Shown: positions 1 to 14,800 of the stretch, in pieces | Position numbering within the stretch: position 1 is the stretch's first letter | Layout of the letters: each line of letters begins with the position of its first letter | Assembly: GCF_001949145.1 (NCBI RefSeq) | Contig: NW_019091381.1 | Coordinates: 348,531-412,530, forward strand | DNA length: 64,000 nt | From: Acanthaster planci | Taxonomy: Eukaryota > Echinodermata > Asteroidea > Valvatida > Acanthasteridae | Direction of reading: 5' to 3' | The notes under the pieces: generated by a model | Databases searched by the model: none | What the model was told of the DNA's origin: nothing | What the model saw: only the letters and a program-made list of their open reading frames with translations | Translations under genes and position numbers: made by a program

Positions 1-1700
1 TATGGAACTCTTTCCTTAGAAACTGGTGCCTATCCAATAAAACAACAAAATTTGCTTTTCCGATAAATTAATTAGGCCCTACGACCTACATTACTGCATG
101 TCAATAAGCAAGCTATTTCCTGCATTTTGCTGGGGTTGTGTCTGAACATAAGAAGACAGCTTTCTACAGAAATAAAAAGCACATGACACTTACTTCCCTT
201 GGCTTACTATGGACATGATGGAGGTATGGTACCTAGGCCTATCAATCATATCCATGCTTTTTCACAAATGCAAAATGCCAAAAACTCACCGAAATGGACG
301 ACGGCCAAAGAAATCAAAGGACAGCTTCTTAAACTCGTTTTCCAGATATGCCACCTACTCAACACTACTGTATTGAACTTAAAGTTTTAACGACGTTAAA
401 GCCCAATAATTTTTTTCTGCGTAAGTGTATGTCGTGTGTGACGCTAGGTTTCGAGGAACTACAATGTACATGTACATGATGTTAGAAACAGGGTTTTGTG
501 CGACCGCGCCGCGGGAATAGTTCAGGTCAACGTGTTGAGAGAGGTCAATAACAACGACTGTTTGAAGTTAAGCGTCTTATACACATACAATAGCCGTTAC
601 TTTGTCACACTTCTATCATATCTAGGGAAATTGAAACGACTGCTGTCACTTGCTGGTGCACAAAAGGACAGCAAAAAGAACCGGAAAAGAGAAAGAAAAA
701 CAATAAAATAAAACAAACATTACAAACATACGAGATAAATGCAAAAATTTAAAAACACACACACAAAATAAAAAAACAGAAAGGAATCCTTACGAATTGC
801 CCGGAAAGCGCATCACCAATGAGGACCCATTTGCGATGTTTTTATTGGCAACTGTCGACAGTGTGAATATTATTATGTTCCTTAAGGAGTATTTGTTCCC
901 ATTAAATCTATTTAGTGCAGAGTCACTTAAAATGGCAATAATATACAATAATAATAAATGAAAAGAATTTCTGGAATATAGACTAATAATTATGATGAAA
1001 CCAAAGAGAGAAGCATATAGCTCTATGAAGCACGGTAACTTCGGTGTCCGCATCACGCGCGCATTCTTATAAAGTTTGGCGTGCGGGTACGTTTGGCAAA
1101 TCACAGCACCCTTGCAGCACGGCATCGTGGTCGGAGTGGCATGTAACAATGCGCGCTGAACACCGTGTGCCACCGCGACAGTGACATGGCTTATACTAGG
1201 GCCGGAATTGCATTTCACTGTTTTCAGTATTTCTTCTCATACTGAAGGAACTATTACCGATTACCAAACTGTAAAGAATCTATTATGGTTGCCGAATTAC
1301 ACTATGGAGAAATATGCGTCTAGTCTATTTAATAGACGCTTGGAGCATACGGCCATTGATCTCCATTATAATGATGGAGATCAATGCATACGGCGGGCTA
1401 GACGACGGTAGACAGACTAATAATTATTTTGAAAAGAATATAATATCAAATCAGTGCTCTGAAATATGTGATTGCCGAGCTTTCGGTAACTGAGTATCTT
1501 CTTCAGGTCAAGCAGATTTAACGCCGAAAAATTCACGTTCATTCTCCCTGGATGCAGCGTTCCAAGTTCGAAAATGACGCGCTGCTCCATTTCCTTACGC
1601 TGTAGGTCAGATGACGTTTTCCGCAAAAAGTCTGTTGTTTCTGAAGGGGATTACCCTTAAAAACAATGGACGCGTCCAAGAGTTGACACAAACATTCCAC
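1..1700. other. Upstream flank of alpha-tubulin, no supported gene
   Basis: I see no gene I can support in this stretch. The longest open segment (minus strand 790-1218, 142 codons) has no family resemblance and no splice-consistent context. Local structure includes a 14-bp direct repeat (980-993 and 1414-1427), a pair of hairpins at 1316-1393, a CpG-rich patch at about 1025-1200, and purine-rich or A-rich simple sequence at 660-780. TACATGTA-type palindromes occur near 465-480. Confidence 0.5.
1316..1393. repeat. Two nested inverted repeats (hairpins)
   Basis: GCGTCTA at 1316-1322 pairs with TAGACGC at 1333-1339. ATTGATCTCCAT at 1355-1366 pairs perfectly with ATGGAGATCAAT at 1374-1385 across a 7-base loop. 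The second hairpin is itself bracketed by direct copies of GCATACGG (1345-1352 and 1386-1393). The block sits about 400 bp upstream of the tubulin TATA box. It could be a small transposon remnant or a cruciform-forming spacer. Function unknown. Confidence 0.6.
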
Positions 1701-1707
1701 CCCCCGT

Positions 1708-1798
1708 CCAATCAAAACAGCACAGACAAAGTTTTTGACCAATTAAATCGTCTGTTTAGACTTGGAAGGGTTGCGCGCGTTTACGCACAATATATAAA
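1708..1798 (+). promoter_or_regulatory. Alpha-tubulin core promoter (CCAAT boxes and TATA box)
   Basis: CCAAT motifs lie at 1708-1712 and 1739-1743, and a good TATA box, TATATAAA, lies at 1791-1798. About 30 bases downstream puts the start of transcription near 1825. This leaves a 5' UTR of roughly 100 bases with no ATG before the tubulin start at 1924. The arrangement is typical of a strongly transcribed RNA polymerase II gene. The exact start site is inferred from spacing only. Confidence 0.65.
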
Positions 1799-1923
1799 GT
1801 CGCGTTCAGAATTGTTCAAATTATTCCGTTGCTGTGAGCCTTCAATTAATTCACATCGTAACGACGCTTTTCGTGTTTGATTCTTCCTTCGAAGTATTCT
1901 CAAACCCTACCTGACTCTTCAAA

Positions 1924-4398
<2,475 letters not shown>

Positions 4399-4747
4399 AC
4401 AACTCAGGAAGGCTCATTCACAATTACTTCATGACATTTCAGTAGTTAATTTGCATCTTAATTAAAATTGAAAAAGAATCAATTCTAATTCTTTAGCTTC
4501 ACAAGATGAAATTAACCTTTGGCTACCAAGTTACAAATTTTGCAAATGCTATTTGAAAGTTGACTCTGAATCCTTGAATTTTGAAAAAAAAAAGTCAGAA
4601 AACAGTTTCATGGCGGATTGTTTTGTATTTTACATCACACTGTTTGAAGAAATAACACATGCTGAATAGCTTTCATCAAGAGTGACTTTCTTGAAGTTTC
4701 CTCAGTGTGTATTTGTAATTTCCAATGTTGAGGTTTGAAAGAGGTTC

Positions 4748-4753
4748 AATAAA
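4748..4753 (+). terminator. Poly(A) signal of alpha-tubulin
   Basis: AATAAA lies 350 bases after the tubulin stop codon, the first canonical signal downstream. Cleavage would be expected some 15-30 bases later. A U-rich stretch (GGGTTTTATTTTTGG) follows near 4785. Confidence 0.75.
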
Positions 4754-4799
4754 AGTTAGTCGATAGTTTCAAACAGTTTTAAGGGTTTTATTTTTGGAC

Positions 4800-5400
4800 T
4801 ATGTTGTCTGTAGTAGTTTGCTCTTTTTAAATCCATTACCGGGAGAACAGTTCACATGTATACATTTTTGTTGGGGGGTTCAATGATCCAGTTCGATATG
4901 CCAACTACTGAATTGGATGAAATCTTGATGGATGGGTTGAGCATCTTTTCACTGAATACATACATTTTGTCAATGAACTGCCGGGTGAGGGCACTATTCA
5001 ATAAGTGTAATGGTCACGCGGTGCTGCAGTTCGATTCGGGCGACATGGTGCTATCAAAATGAACTTGTCACGCCACACGTTTTGCCAGCGTCAGAAACTA
5101 CATGACTAAAGGTATGATGCAGATTGCTTCATGATATTTCTCATTAGTTTTAATTTATTCAAAATATACATCTCATAACTTAGCTACCCAAAACTCAAGT
5201 TTAACCTTACTTAGCAAGAAATGTTTGTTGTATGTTGTTAAAGGTACGTTGGTCGTAACAGAATTTTCTTATATCAAAACAAAACTTTTTTGAAAGTTTT
5301 GACTCGGCAAGGACATAATTTATTAACCTTGCTGCTCCACGAAGCTGTCAGGCTCTATACATGTTTTTGTGCACAGGCTGAGGGAACTTATCAACTCCGA
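4800..5400. other. Intergenic spacer between alpha-tubulin and RPAP2
   Basis: AT-rich spacer between the tubulin 3' end and the RPAP2 promoter. An open segment at 4856-5062 (68 codons) shows no recognisable protein. Nothing else was found. Confidence 0.5.
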
Positions 5401-5409
5401 ATCCATGAA

Positions 5410-5774
5410 TGATGCGCGGAAGATCTGTGGTAAGAATTAGACTTCATGCATTAATGCTGTGCGCCGCGCGTACATCATGCATGAGGCGGCTCCTAATTAA
5501 TTTCGCCAGCACCGTTGATTGTGAATAGCGCCCTCTTTAGAAAATTGCCAGCAAGAAAATCAAAATGGCAGCGCCTACAATTAGACGGAAAGTGTTGACG
5601 AGCGCGAGCACGGATGACTCGTCTCACATTTGTGTGAACACAGATGATTCGAAATAAAGTTTTAATGGATTTTGTTTTTTAGAAATAAGTGTGCCATCGT
5701 ATGCCTCGCGTACAGTGCCGTTCAAGTTCCTGGTTTATCCGTTTTTGCGCACCTCTTGATCTCGTCAGCTCATC
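5410..5774 (+). promoter_or_regulatory. TATA-less CpG-rich RPAP2 promoter and 5' UTR
   Basis: CpG dinucleotides cluster here (for example GTGCGCCGCGCG near 5459-5470 and several around 5590-5620), in contrast to the depleted sequence that follows inside RPAP2. An ETS-like GCGGAAG lies near 5416. A YY1-like element, CAAAATGGCAGC at 5561-5572, resembles the downstream element of housekeeping promoters. No TATA box is visible. The transcription start is not determined and probably lies between about 5450 and 5750. Confidence 0.5.
5565..5657 (+). CDS. Possible upstream ORF (30 codons) in the RPAP2 leader
   Basis: An ATG in strong Kozak context (CAAAATGG) opens a 30-codon frame starting MAAPTIRRK and ending at TAA 5655-5657, before the RPAP2 start at 5775 and in the same frame. 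It overlaps the YY1-like element, where many animal genes place their start codon. It may be a translation-limiting uORF, part of an alternative first exon, or untranscribed promoter. Nothing here decides between these. Confidence 0.3.
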   Translation: MAAPTIRRKVLTSASTDDSSHICVNTDDSK

Positions 5775-5845
5775 ATGTCCAACATTAACGTTAAGAATAT
5801 TCCTGTCGGTGCAACGGAGAAACCGAAAAGCTCAGAAACTGAAAG
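5775..5845 (+). CDS. RPAP2: RPAP2 coding exon 1
   Basis: Encodes 23 codons plus two bases (MSNINVKN...), polar and unstructured like other RPAP2 N-termini. The donor is GAAAG/GTATTT. The split Arg codon is completed by exon 2. Confidence 0.8.
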
Positions 5846-8800
5846 GTATTTTACTTTATTAGCAATCCTCTGTAATCTGAACTAACATTTCTAGCCTATG
5901 ATACTTCCTGGAACTCTGCCTGTCTGAACAGCTACTATAGATCATGCCAATGACATGATGTACATGCATGTGTACAAATCGTGAGTAGGGCCTAGGCCTA
6001 ACAGTTATTTGCAGTGAGTGATTGGAAAATGTAAAACAGCTGTCTTTTGGCCTAATGTGTTTCATAACTTTCCCGTTGGTAGGTATTCAACATGTTCAGT
6101 GTAGGCCTACATGTTATGTTTCTATGGGTTTTTGCTTTATTTTGTTTGTTTTGTTTTTTTGTTACTGATAAGTGTGCATGTATGTTGGAAATGTGTAGCA
6201 TCAATGCTATCTTACCTCAGATTGTAATAATCATTGTGTTATGTCATGCCCATCAACCAAAATAACTTCTTGACCATTCAAGTGTTATTCCTCAATGACA
6301 TTTTACCTCTTCATATATTTTTGAATGAATTGTCTGAAATGTTCTACCCCCAGAGCTATATTGGAGGAGCGAGTTCGGATGCGGCTAGCATCAGAAAAGA
6401 AGGCACATGAGATTGTTGAGAGACTTCTTGATAATCCAGTTACAGAAGACTTCTTATTATGTTGTGTAAGTATTTGCCCCAAGGCCAAGCCAAAGAAGAA
6501 AAGATTAAAAAAAATGTTTATGGAGTCCAGCAGGCATGATCATGTAAAAAGGTAATGATGTTTATAAGGGGGGGAGAAGGCAGCAGATAGTGGGTATGAA
6601 AGATGTTCAATTTTGGATGGATTTTCATGATACCTTTGTGGCTGAAAGACTTTCATCGTATCCAGCAGGTTCAAAACGTTTATTGGTTAATATTTCATTT
6701 GTTAGAGCCACGCAGTGTTTAAGATGAGCCACATTTTGAATGTTTTTGTATCACCTGGATTTTTTTGACAGGCTTTTTCTATATACCCACAACACTACAA
6801 GGATGTGGTCACTGAGAGATCCATTATCAAGCAGTGTGGCTATCCACTGTGTCAAAGGTCACTGGACAATGTTCCGAAACAGAAGTACCACATCAGCTGT
6901 AAGACCAATAAAGTCTACGACATCACAGATAGAAAGGTAAAACAGGAAATCTGTATCACTCAAATTGTCTGGAGTTCAGGGTGGTTACAAAAAAGTCAAC
7001 ACTTTGAATGTTTGAATTTGAAAGATGGAAAGAACATCACCAGTTCAATGTTCTAATGCATATTTTGCCCATAGGGACAAGCCCAAGACTGAATCTTGAA
7101 AGGTCAGTCTGTAGAACCCAACAAAGTACAGTATATGACTTTGGTCTTTTATACATTTATGAGCACTTATCATGCCATTGTTTAAAAATATCCTGTAAAA
7201 AATATGGTTTTTCTGACTTTATCCACAGTGTTTCTGTAGTCAGTTCTGCTACAAGGCCTCCAAATACTTTGAAGCTCAACTATCCGATTCACCCCTGTGG
7301 ACAAGAGAAATGGAAGAGTTTGTACTCAAAGACAGGTCTTTGGAATTAATCTGAAACCAGATCAATATTTTCTCTTCAACCGTGACCCAGTCCTTTGCCT
7401 TTTCTCTCATCTCAACCAAGGAATTCATCAAATAATTTCTTTCAGTGTCTTACTCTTTTTGGAACACTTTATATTTTCATAATTTAGACTTCAAAATGAC
7501 TAAACTTTCACACTTCCATTTCCTTTTCACATTCTTAGTGGCATTACTGTCGGGTAGCAGAGTTGCTTTTGAGAATCATACCATCTTGCTTGATAACTTC
7601 TTAGGAAACTTAACAGTCAGGCGTAATTGTTGGAGGCGTAATTGTGGGAGGTGTAATTGTTGGAGGCCATGCGCAGATTACGTAGCATGATTCTCAATAG
7701 TGTCATTCCTCATCTTCTGTTGCTATCTATTATCCTAGACCATTAGACATCAAGCTTCTCACTCAAGACATGGAGGCTGATTCTACTGCATCTTACTTGA
7801 TTGCAAAAGATAATGTGGTTCTCACAGAACGAATCCACTCTCAAGATGTTGGTGAAGTAGACAGCAGCGATAAAGATGAACCCTTAAAGAATGAAATTGT
7901 GGGTCTTCTTGAAGATGACCTCTCTAACTTGACTTTTGCTGATACACGGAAGAGAGAAAGGTTGCAGGAGTTGGCTGAGATTGGTAGAAATCCAACAACA
8001 CCTCAAAGTGAACAGAGAAGATCTGTACAATGCAAAGATTCTGACAATTATCCAAAACAGGAATTTGGAAGCCTAGAAGTGCAAGACACTACATCACCTC
8101 CTGAAGATAACATTCATGGTTGCTGCTCTGGGGAAATATATGAGAAATCTGAAGCCATAGAAGAACAACAAATCAAGAATGCGCAATTTAACAGATACAA
8201 AAGTGCAGAGGACTCAGAGCAAGACTACTTAGCAAGCATTGATGGATCTAATTCTGACATAACAACTGGTTGTGTGGCTCTTGGCATTAATAAACCATCA
8301 CCCAGTCCTGATCAAGGAGATGCTTCAGGAGATGTTCAAGCAGTAAAAAAGAAGAAAGCAAAGAGGAAAATGAAGGAATCTAGTCCCCAAGTTATGGATG
8401 AGACATCCTTGTTCCAGTCTGTCAGTAGAACAGTTATGGAATGGACCTCGAACGAAACACGAGAATTTCTAATGGGAGGTTCTTCACGTCAGTGTGCACC
8501 ATCTCAACAAGCAGGCGTTAACCTTGAAATGCAAAACTTGACCTCTGACCCTGTTACCATGACCCGTGACCCTTCGGCAGACCCAACAGAGCCTTCTTTA
8601 CCTCCAGCAAAACCTTTACCGGGCATGGATAAATTGAAGGAAGAAACCAAACAATATTCACTCAAGGTGCAGGAGTTTTATTGCAGCAGTTACCTGGACA
8701 TCAAAGAGAAGAAAAAGAAGGCCCAAAACGAGGAGAAGCAGGTAACACATGTTCAGATACATTGTGATTTGTCCCGTGATATGTTAGGAAAAGATTAGGG

Positions 8801-11800
8801 AGTGGGCGTGTCTTCTTTTGTTGGGGGGGGTGGAATGTGTATCCTCATTGATTGCCGAGACGTTAACCTTTTCTAGCATGGGATCTGCTCATATACATGT
8901 AGCAATGCTTGATTCATCAGTCGTCATTCTTGCATTTATGATTCTTGTCATTAGGAGGAAGGTGTTGATCGAACTCTACGATTTCCTCTGGTTGATTCCA
9001 AATCTCAGATGGCAATTAGAAGGAAGATACTTTCCGACCGACTCAACAGAGTGTAAGGAGCTTTCCTGTCATTTTAATCACTGAAATTTTTGGTGACCTG
9101 TTCTTAAAACACCCCCCCCCCCAGTTTTCTTCAATTTTGAAGTCACTTTTAAAAGCTTCCTGGTGCGAGTGGTGGGATTTTTTACTTCTTTTGCCTGCTG
9201 AACTTTTAAAGTCATTAATTAACATTTGTGTTTCACTTGATAAATATAAACAAAGTTTCTTTTTTCTCTGTATTTTAATTATAAGAAGCACTCATTAAAG
9301 AAAATCAAAATTATTCATTTGAACATGTTCAGCTTTTCGTTAATATTGTTAAGAATCGCATTTTGTGGGATCCATATTTCAGCTTTTCTGAAATGCTTAC
9401 ACCATTGGGGCTGTCTATGCGTGACATGTCATCTGATCTTCAAGCGTTGATTCGCACCTTTCACTTGAGTAGTACTAACATCACATTTAAACCTGCTGGC
9501 TGGACCATGCTAAGTGTGTTGCTTCTACAAATGTGAGTACTGAAGTTGTATACATGTATCAGTTTTCAAAGGTTCAAGAACATGTGAGTTCATTCAAGCA
9601 CAAAATGGGAATGAGTTCATTGGTGAATAAACCAAAAGTCTTTCCCAGTTAGACTTAAACATTTGGGAAAAACTCACCTGTGTGACATTTGTTTTCATCA
9701 CAAGTGGTAAAAATAGCGTACCCATTTCCATCATTTTCTTGTACAGTCCTTGAGAGACAAACTGACAATTTCTTATCTGTGATTTACTCAAAATTACACA
9801 ACTATTTGACAACTTTTAGAAACGTTTTCCTTCCTAATCAGATTCAATGTCAATTTCAAAGCAATCCTACAAATACAGCTGTTGAGGGATGAGAGAATGA
9901 GCGCATTTATTTGATTTGCATCTCAATGTCAACAACCACTTCAAAGGATTTAAATGCCATGCCATCCTCCTTGCTCTAATCCATGACAAGTTTTATGTGT
10001 GGTTGGACGAGTTTCAGCAGATTTGCATATCAAGTGACACGGCAGATTTACATGTAAAAGACAAATTCTCTGAGTGATCGCATGAAATACCTAAGCTAAA
10101 AAGATTTTTATGTGCACATAAACTTGCTGTGAAAATGTGAGACTTCTTGACAGCAAATATCAGATTTTGTCCTAGAAAGCATTGCAAGGTTGACAGAGAT
10201 TTGTTCTACCTTTACGGTTTCGTCTTCTGTTTGTGTATAATTGAGTTGTGCTTGACCATATACATGTATGTCATTCCTCACATACACTGTGTCGGTTTAA
10301 CCATGGAGTGACTTGTAGGATAGTTTTGGTGCACCATGAAGTGACGTATAGGATAGTTTTGGTTCACCATAAAATGACATGTAGGATAGTTTTGGCGCTC
10401 CATGAAGTGACATATAGGATAGTTTTGGTGCACCATGAAGTGACATATAGGATAGTTTTGGTGTACCATGAAGTGACATATTGGATAGTTTAGTTCACCA
10501 TGAAGTGACTTGTAGGATAGTTTTGGCGTAACATGAAGTGACATATAAGATAGTTTGATGCACCATAAAGTGACATACCAGTATTGCCCATAGACTTTGT
10601 GCATACGATACGACAGTTGGTGCAGCAACTATCCATGATACGTCAGTTCGTGATGCAACTAAAGATATAATTGACAGGCTTGCATATGTATTCATTTGCT
10701 GGAACAGGTGAAGAAATCTCTGAAATTGTTATTAATGGCAAATCTTAGCAAATCATGTTGGACATCAGATTTTTTAACATCTCTTTTGATCAATGCTGGA
10801 ATGTTGTAACCATGCCAAAATTGTCCGCAACTTGTAGAAGACATCTTGTGTCTCAGCTTGTTTTTCGATGTTGCTTAAGGTTCAAAGGTCAGCATGTTAA
10901 CCTGTTGACATTACGGGCGATTCACAATAGTGCGCCTCCAAGAGTTTGCAACGTATTAGCCAATTGCAACGCGCGAAATCTGTCGACCAAATGCGCATTT
11001 GGTAAGGATCGACAGATTTCACACATTGTGATTGGCCAACACGTTGCAAACTCTTGGAGGCGCCCTATTGGGAAAACCCATATTGTTTTTCTTTTATTGA
11101 ATAATTAGAGCATGCCGTAAACATTAATACTCAATGAATGAAAAAGTATTCCCAAGAGATAGTGTTAAGCTCCAAAATGGGTCAGCTTTGCCAGTCTACC
11201 ATTAATAATCCTCTAAATCACATCACCCAACTTAACTCAAGTGACCTGAACAGAAGGAAGATAAAAAAAAAATGAAAAAAGTCAGAGAAAGAGGTACCTG
11301 TAAATCCACCAGGCAAAATCGTACATGCCATCTGCCAGCTTTGCCTCCATGTAAGCCTACAGGCCATGCCCACAAGTTAGTCCCTTTTGAGAATAACGGC
11401 AAAGATAAGATTATTGGTGCTGTGGTCTGGGAGGACATTTTATCAGGGCATCAAAGCAGAAAAAATGCTGTAGATTGGCTGTATATTCCTGAGAGGATGG
11501 AAAAGTTTGAAGAGCTTCCGGTTATTATCTTCCTTAGAAATGCTCATTCGAACTCATCTAATTTTGCTGTAAATGTGGATTTCTCAAAGCAACATTACAT
11601 CTACTCTGCTGTACCATCATTCAAGCAATTAAAAAGCAAATTACCTTTGCATTAATGCAGCGAAAGAGTTTCATACATGTAAATTATGAAATAAGATTAC
11701 GAATGCATTCACTTGAATCTTCTGAAATGATGTACACCATTACAAACTTAATTTGAATTTCCCCACATTTCCCTTTTCTCTATTTGTTTCAACTTTCAAT

Positions 11801-14800
11801 GTCTCTGCTCTAATGAATTACCCTATAGGTAGAAAGCCTTTTTTTTTCAGCCTGATCTTAAATCCAGTATCTGGGACAACACATTGCCTGCTGTCTGGCA
11901 AATGTTAGATAAGGATAAACCATCTTCCTCCTAGTGCCTCTTCTCAAGGTGTTTCTTCCATTACTGCATCTTAAGACAAGAATCAGAGGAGATAAGACCA
12001 ATCTTCCTGCCTCTTCCCCACCCTTGGCACTTTCTCAGGAGTTTATTTGCCACAGTTAATGGCAAGAGTCCAAATCCCTTGAGATTTAGATTCTTATCTG
12101 TAGATTTACTCACAATCAAGTGCCATTAACACCAGCCTGCCCTTTTTTTTTTTTTTTGGGAGTGCTGCAAAGGGTTTTCTTGCAAGATTGTTTTTAAAGT
12201 AACAGAAGAGAGAAGAATTATTTCTTATAGAAATCTTGAGAAACCACGTTGGAGGCCATAGGAAAGAGTTACACAATATGAAGAACAACCATTTAGATTG
12301 GGAAAGTATAAAGTGTGTGATAGATCCAACTGAACTTATTTCTGGTAACCCTACATGTGGTTCAGTATGTGTAATATTTATTTGAAAAATAAACGTTTGA
12401 TGTTAGCACCTTGTTACAACTGCATGTTTACAACTGCATATTTACACAGTCCATACGATTGGTTCAGGGAACTGAATATTTTGCTTCCATATTGTCTTAA
12501 TTGTAAATATCGCCCTCTGTTGGTTGTATGCATTGTTGGCTTTTGTACTGCCATCTGCTCATGGAACCAACAGCATGTGTATGCCTGGGGCAGTGTGAAT
12601 GTTATGGCTATGACTGGCTGGCAGCTGTAGGCACTTCCCATACATGTAGGTTCATGTATTACTCTTAGCCTCAGCCACTTGATTTGGACATGTCCCTAAT
12701 CTGTCTGCCTTATATGTGATAAATGTTCCATGCTGCCCTCTATCATCCAGCTCTCTGTGGTAAAGGTTGAATGCACTTTGCAGGCGCGGGTTGTGATTAG
12801 CCAGTCATGACCAACAGACCAGAATTCAATCCTTCCAAGCTTGTATTCACTCAGATTTCTTCATAATAAGTAGCTTATTGTGAATAAGTTGTGTTGTTTG
12901 ACCCAGTAATATTTTAGTGGATAGCTCAGATGATTACCTGCTATACCTCTTGGATTCATTGGTTGATCGTTGATCGTTGTTTTTACAGCCCTATTTTACC
13001 TTGAAAATGGTCAGCCTCTGGAGGCTTTTAGTTACTATCTTTAAACTTTACATGATACTATTTGACACTCTTGGTGTTATGTACCTGTAGGCTCGGTCAT
13101 CATGACGACCAAACACTTCCATGACAACTAAACACTTCCTTGTCTTATTCCAACTCACATAGACAGACGTTCATACATGTAGCTCATGACTCAATTATTG
13201 AACTTGATTTTATTTGTTGTCACAGATCAGTTCACAAGCAGCCTAATTCAGTGGTTTTTATCTTAAAAGCTTTGATGAATGTTTAATAAGCTTTTACAAG
13301 CCACCACCATGCATGATGCAGGAGTAAGGATCGTTACCATAATTCCTGAAAGTTCCAAGGCCCATCGGTTCTTCATGTAATTACTTCATGTCCCTTTATT
13401 TTCAGAGAGTGCCGCACTTTTGAAACCACTTCAGAAACTTGTCCTCAAAGTCCTTGTTTTATCTGTTTCTGTGATTTTTGTTTTAACTCCTGCAGCTCAT
13501 ATTCTCGTGATAGAACTGGGGAAATATCTTTAATCTCTGAAGTTTGCCACAAAAAAAACTTGAGTCTCCATTCTCGTGCAAAATTAAACACAGACAAATT
13601 AAACATCTGGAACAAAAGTTCAGTGTACTGTCTTGAAGTAATCTGGACTGTTCTATTCTAAAACTATATATTTTCAATGCTCTCACAAGCAAAGAAATTC
13701 CCAGAAATGGCAAGAAGGAAAGAAAGATTTTTGAAAAGGATTCTGTTGTATTCCAATCTCATCCATTTGACAGATTTCGAGACAGTTCTGTTCTAGGAGA
13801 ATATATTTTTAGACTGTTTTGTAACTGTCATCTCTTTTCTCCTGTGATAATAACAAAACAGTGATGATATCCTTATTAGTCATTTGATTTGTGAATGTTC
13901 TTAGAATTCGCGGCAACTCTGCCTGCAAGAGAGAATCACTCTCTATTATTGACACTCGCTGTCGTCGTTTTCCTCATTATTAATACATTATGAGGGACTA
14001 TAAAGCCACCATAACAGGGGGTTCACAATCTCGTTAATGAGTGGTGAATAGTACACCCTATCCCCCATCACCAGCCTCTGCCTGAGCATGTCTCATCTTG
14101 ATATAAAATGTGCTAAATTTTGTATGTGGAGCTAATTCACTAATGGCTTTTTCAACAAAATTGAAGTCATGATCCGTGACTGGTGTTTTAGAAGTGACAG
14201 ACTTTGTGCCAGGGTTACCCAGCCAGCAACAGATGGAATGCAGTTTTGTTTTTGAATATTCATATGCCTATCTGGGATAATACCATGGTCAGTTGCGCCA
14301 ACTAGCCTACTGACCAGTTGTCTAGAATCTTGTTTTTATTTTCACAAACATAAATGAAAAGTTTCGAGTGATTACATCAGCAGTTGTAAAATGTACATGT
14401 TGATCCAGAAATTTTCCAACCACTTAAAAGTAACATGTACATTTCTAAACAATAAAGTTGAAAAAGTGCCTTCCGCTGCCAAATTTGGGTACATTTTTCC
14501 ATCATTAAGTTGGCCGTAACTTGCTGTGACAAAACACGGTGAATACCAAAGTAATGCCATGCGGGAACAGTGTTCCAAGGTGGAAAGATAAAGGCTTCTC
14601 TCGCTCTGTCCGCATTTCATCAGTCTGCATGGTTGCTAAGATATAGACATGCATATCCCCCATGGAGTGGGGTAGGGTGTTGAAGTGTTGTCCAATTACG
14701 GTAAAAGAGCAACAGTTAACTTATTTTCCACTGTGGAGCGCTGTTCTCACAAAACATCAATGTAGAATTCACTGGGTTTCCTCACAGTAACTTACCACCA

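Noticed and set aside
790-1218. 142-codon minus-strand open frame upstream of tubulin
   Set aside because: Composition looks random, it crosses the CpG-rich patch and repeat boundary, and no start or promoter context was found.
5029-5040. tRNA B-box-like TTCGATTCGG
   Set aside because: No matching A box or cloverleaf stems upstream.
10248-10628. Peptide repeats encoded on both strands around 10.3-10.6 kb
   Set aside because: By-product of a 33-bp minisatellite whose period is a multiple of three.
11272-11655. 127-codon open frame in RPAP2 intron 7
   Set aside because: Starts in an A-rich run, no recognisable domain, no splice-compatible context. The length is not exceptional in 30 kb.
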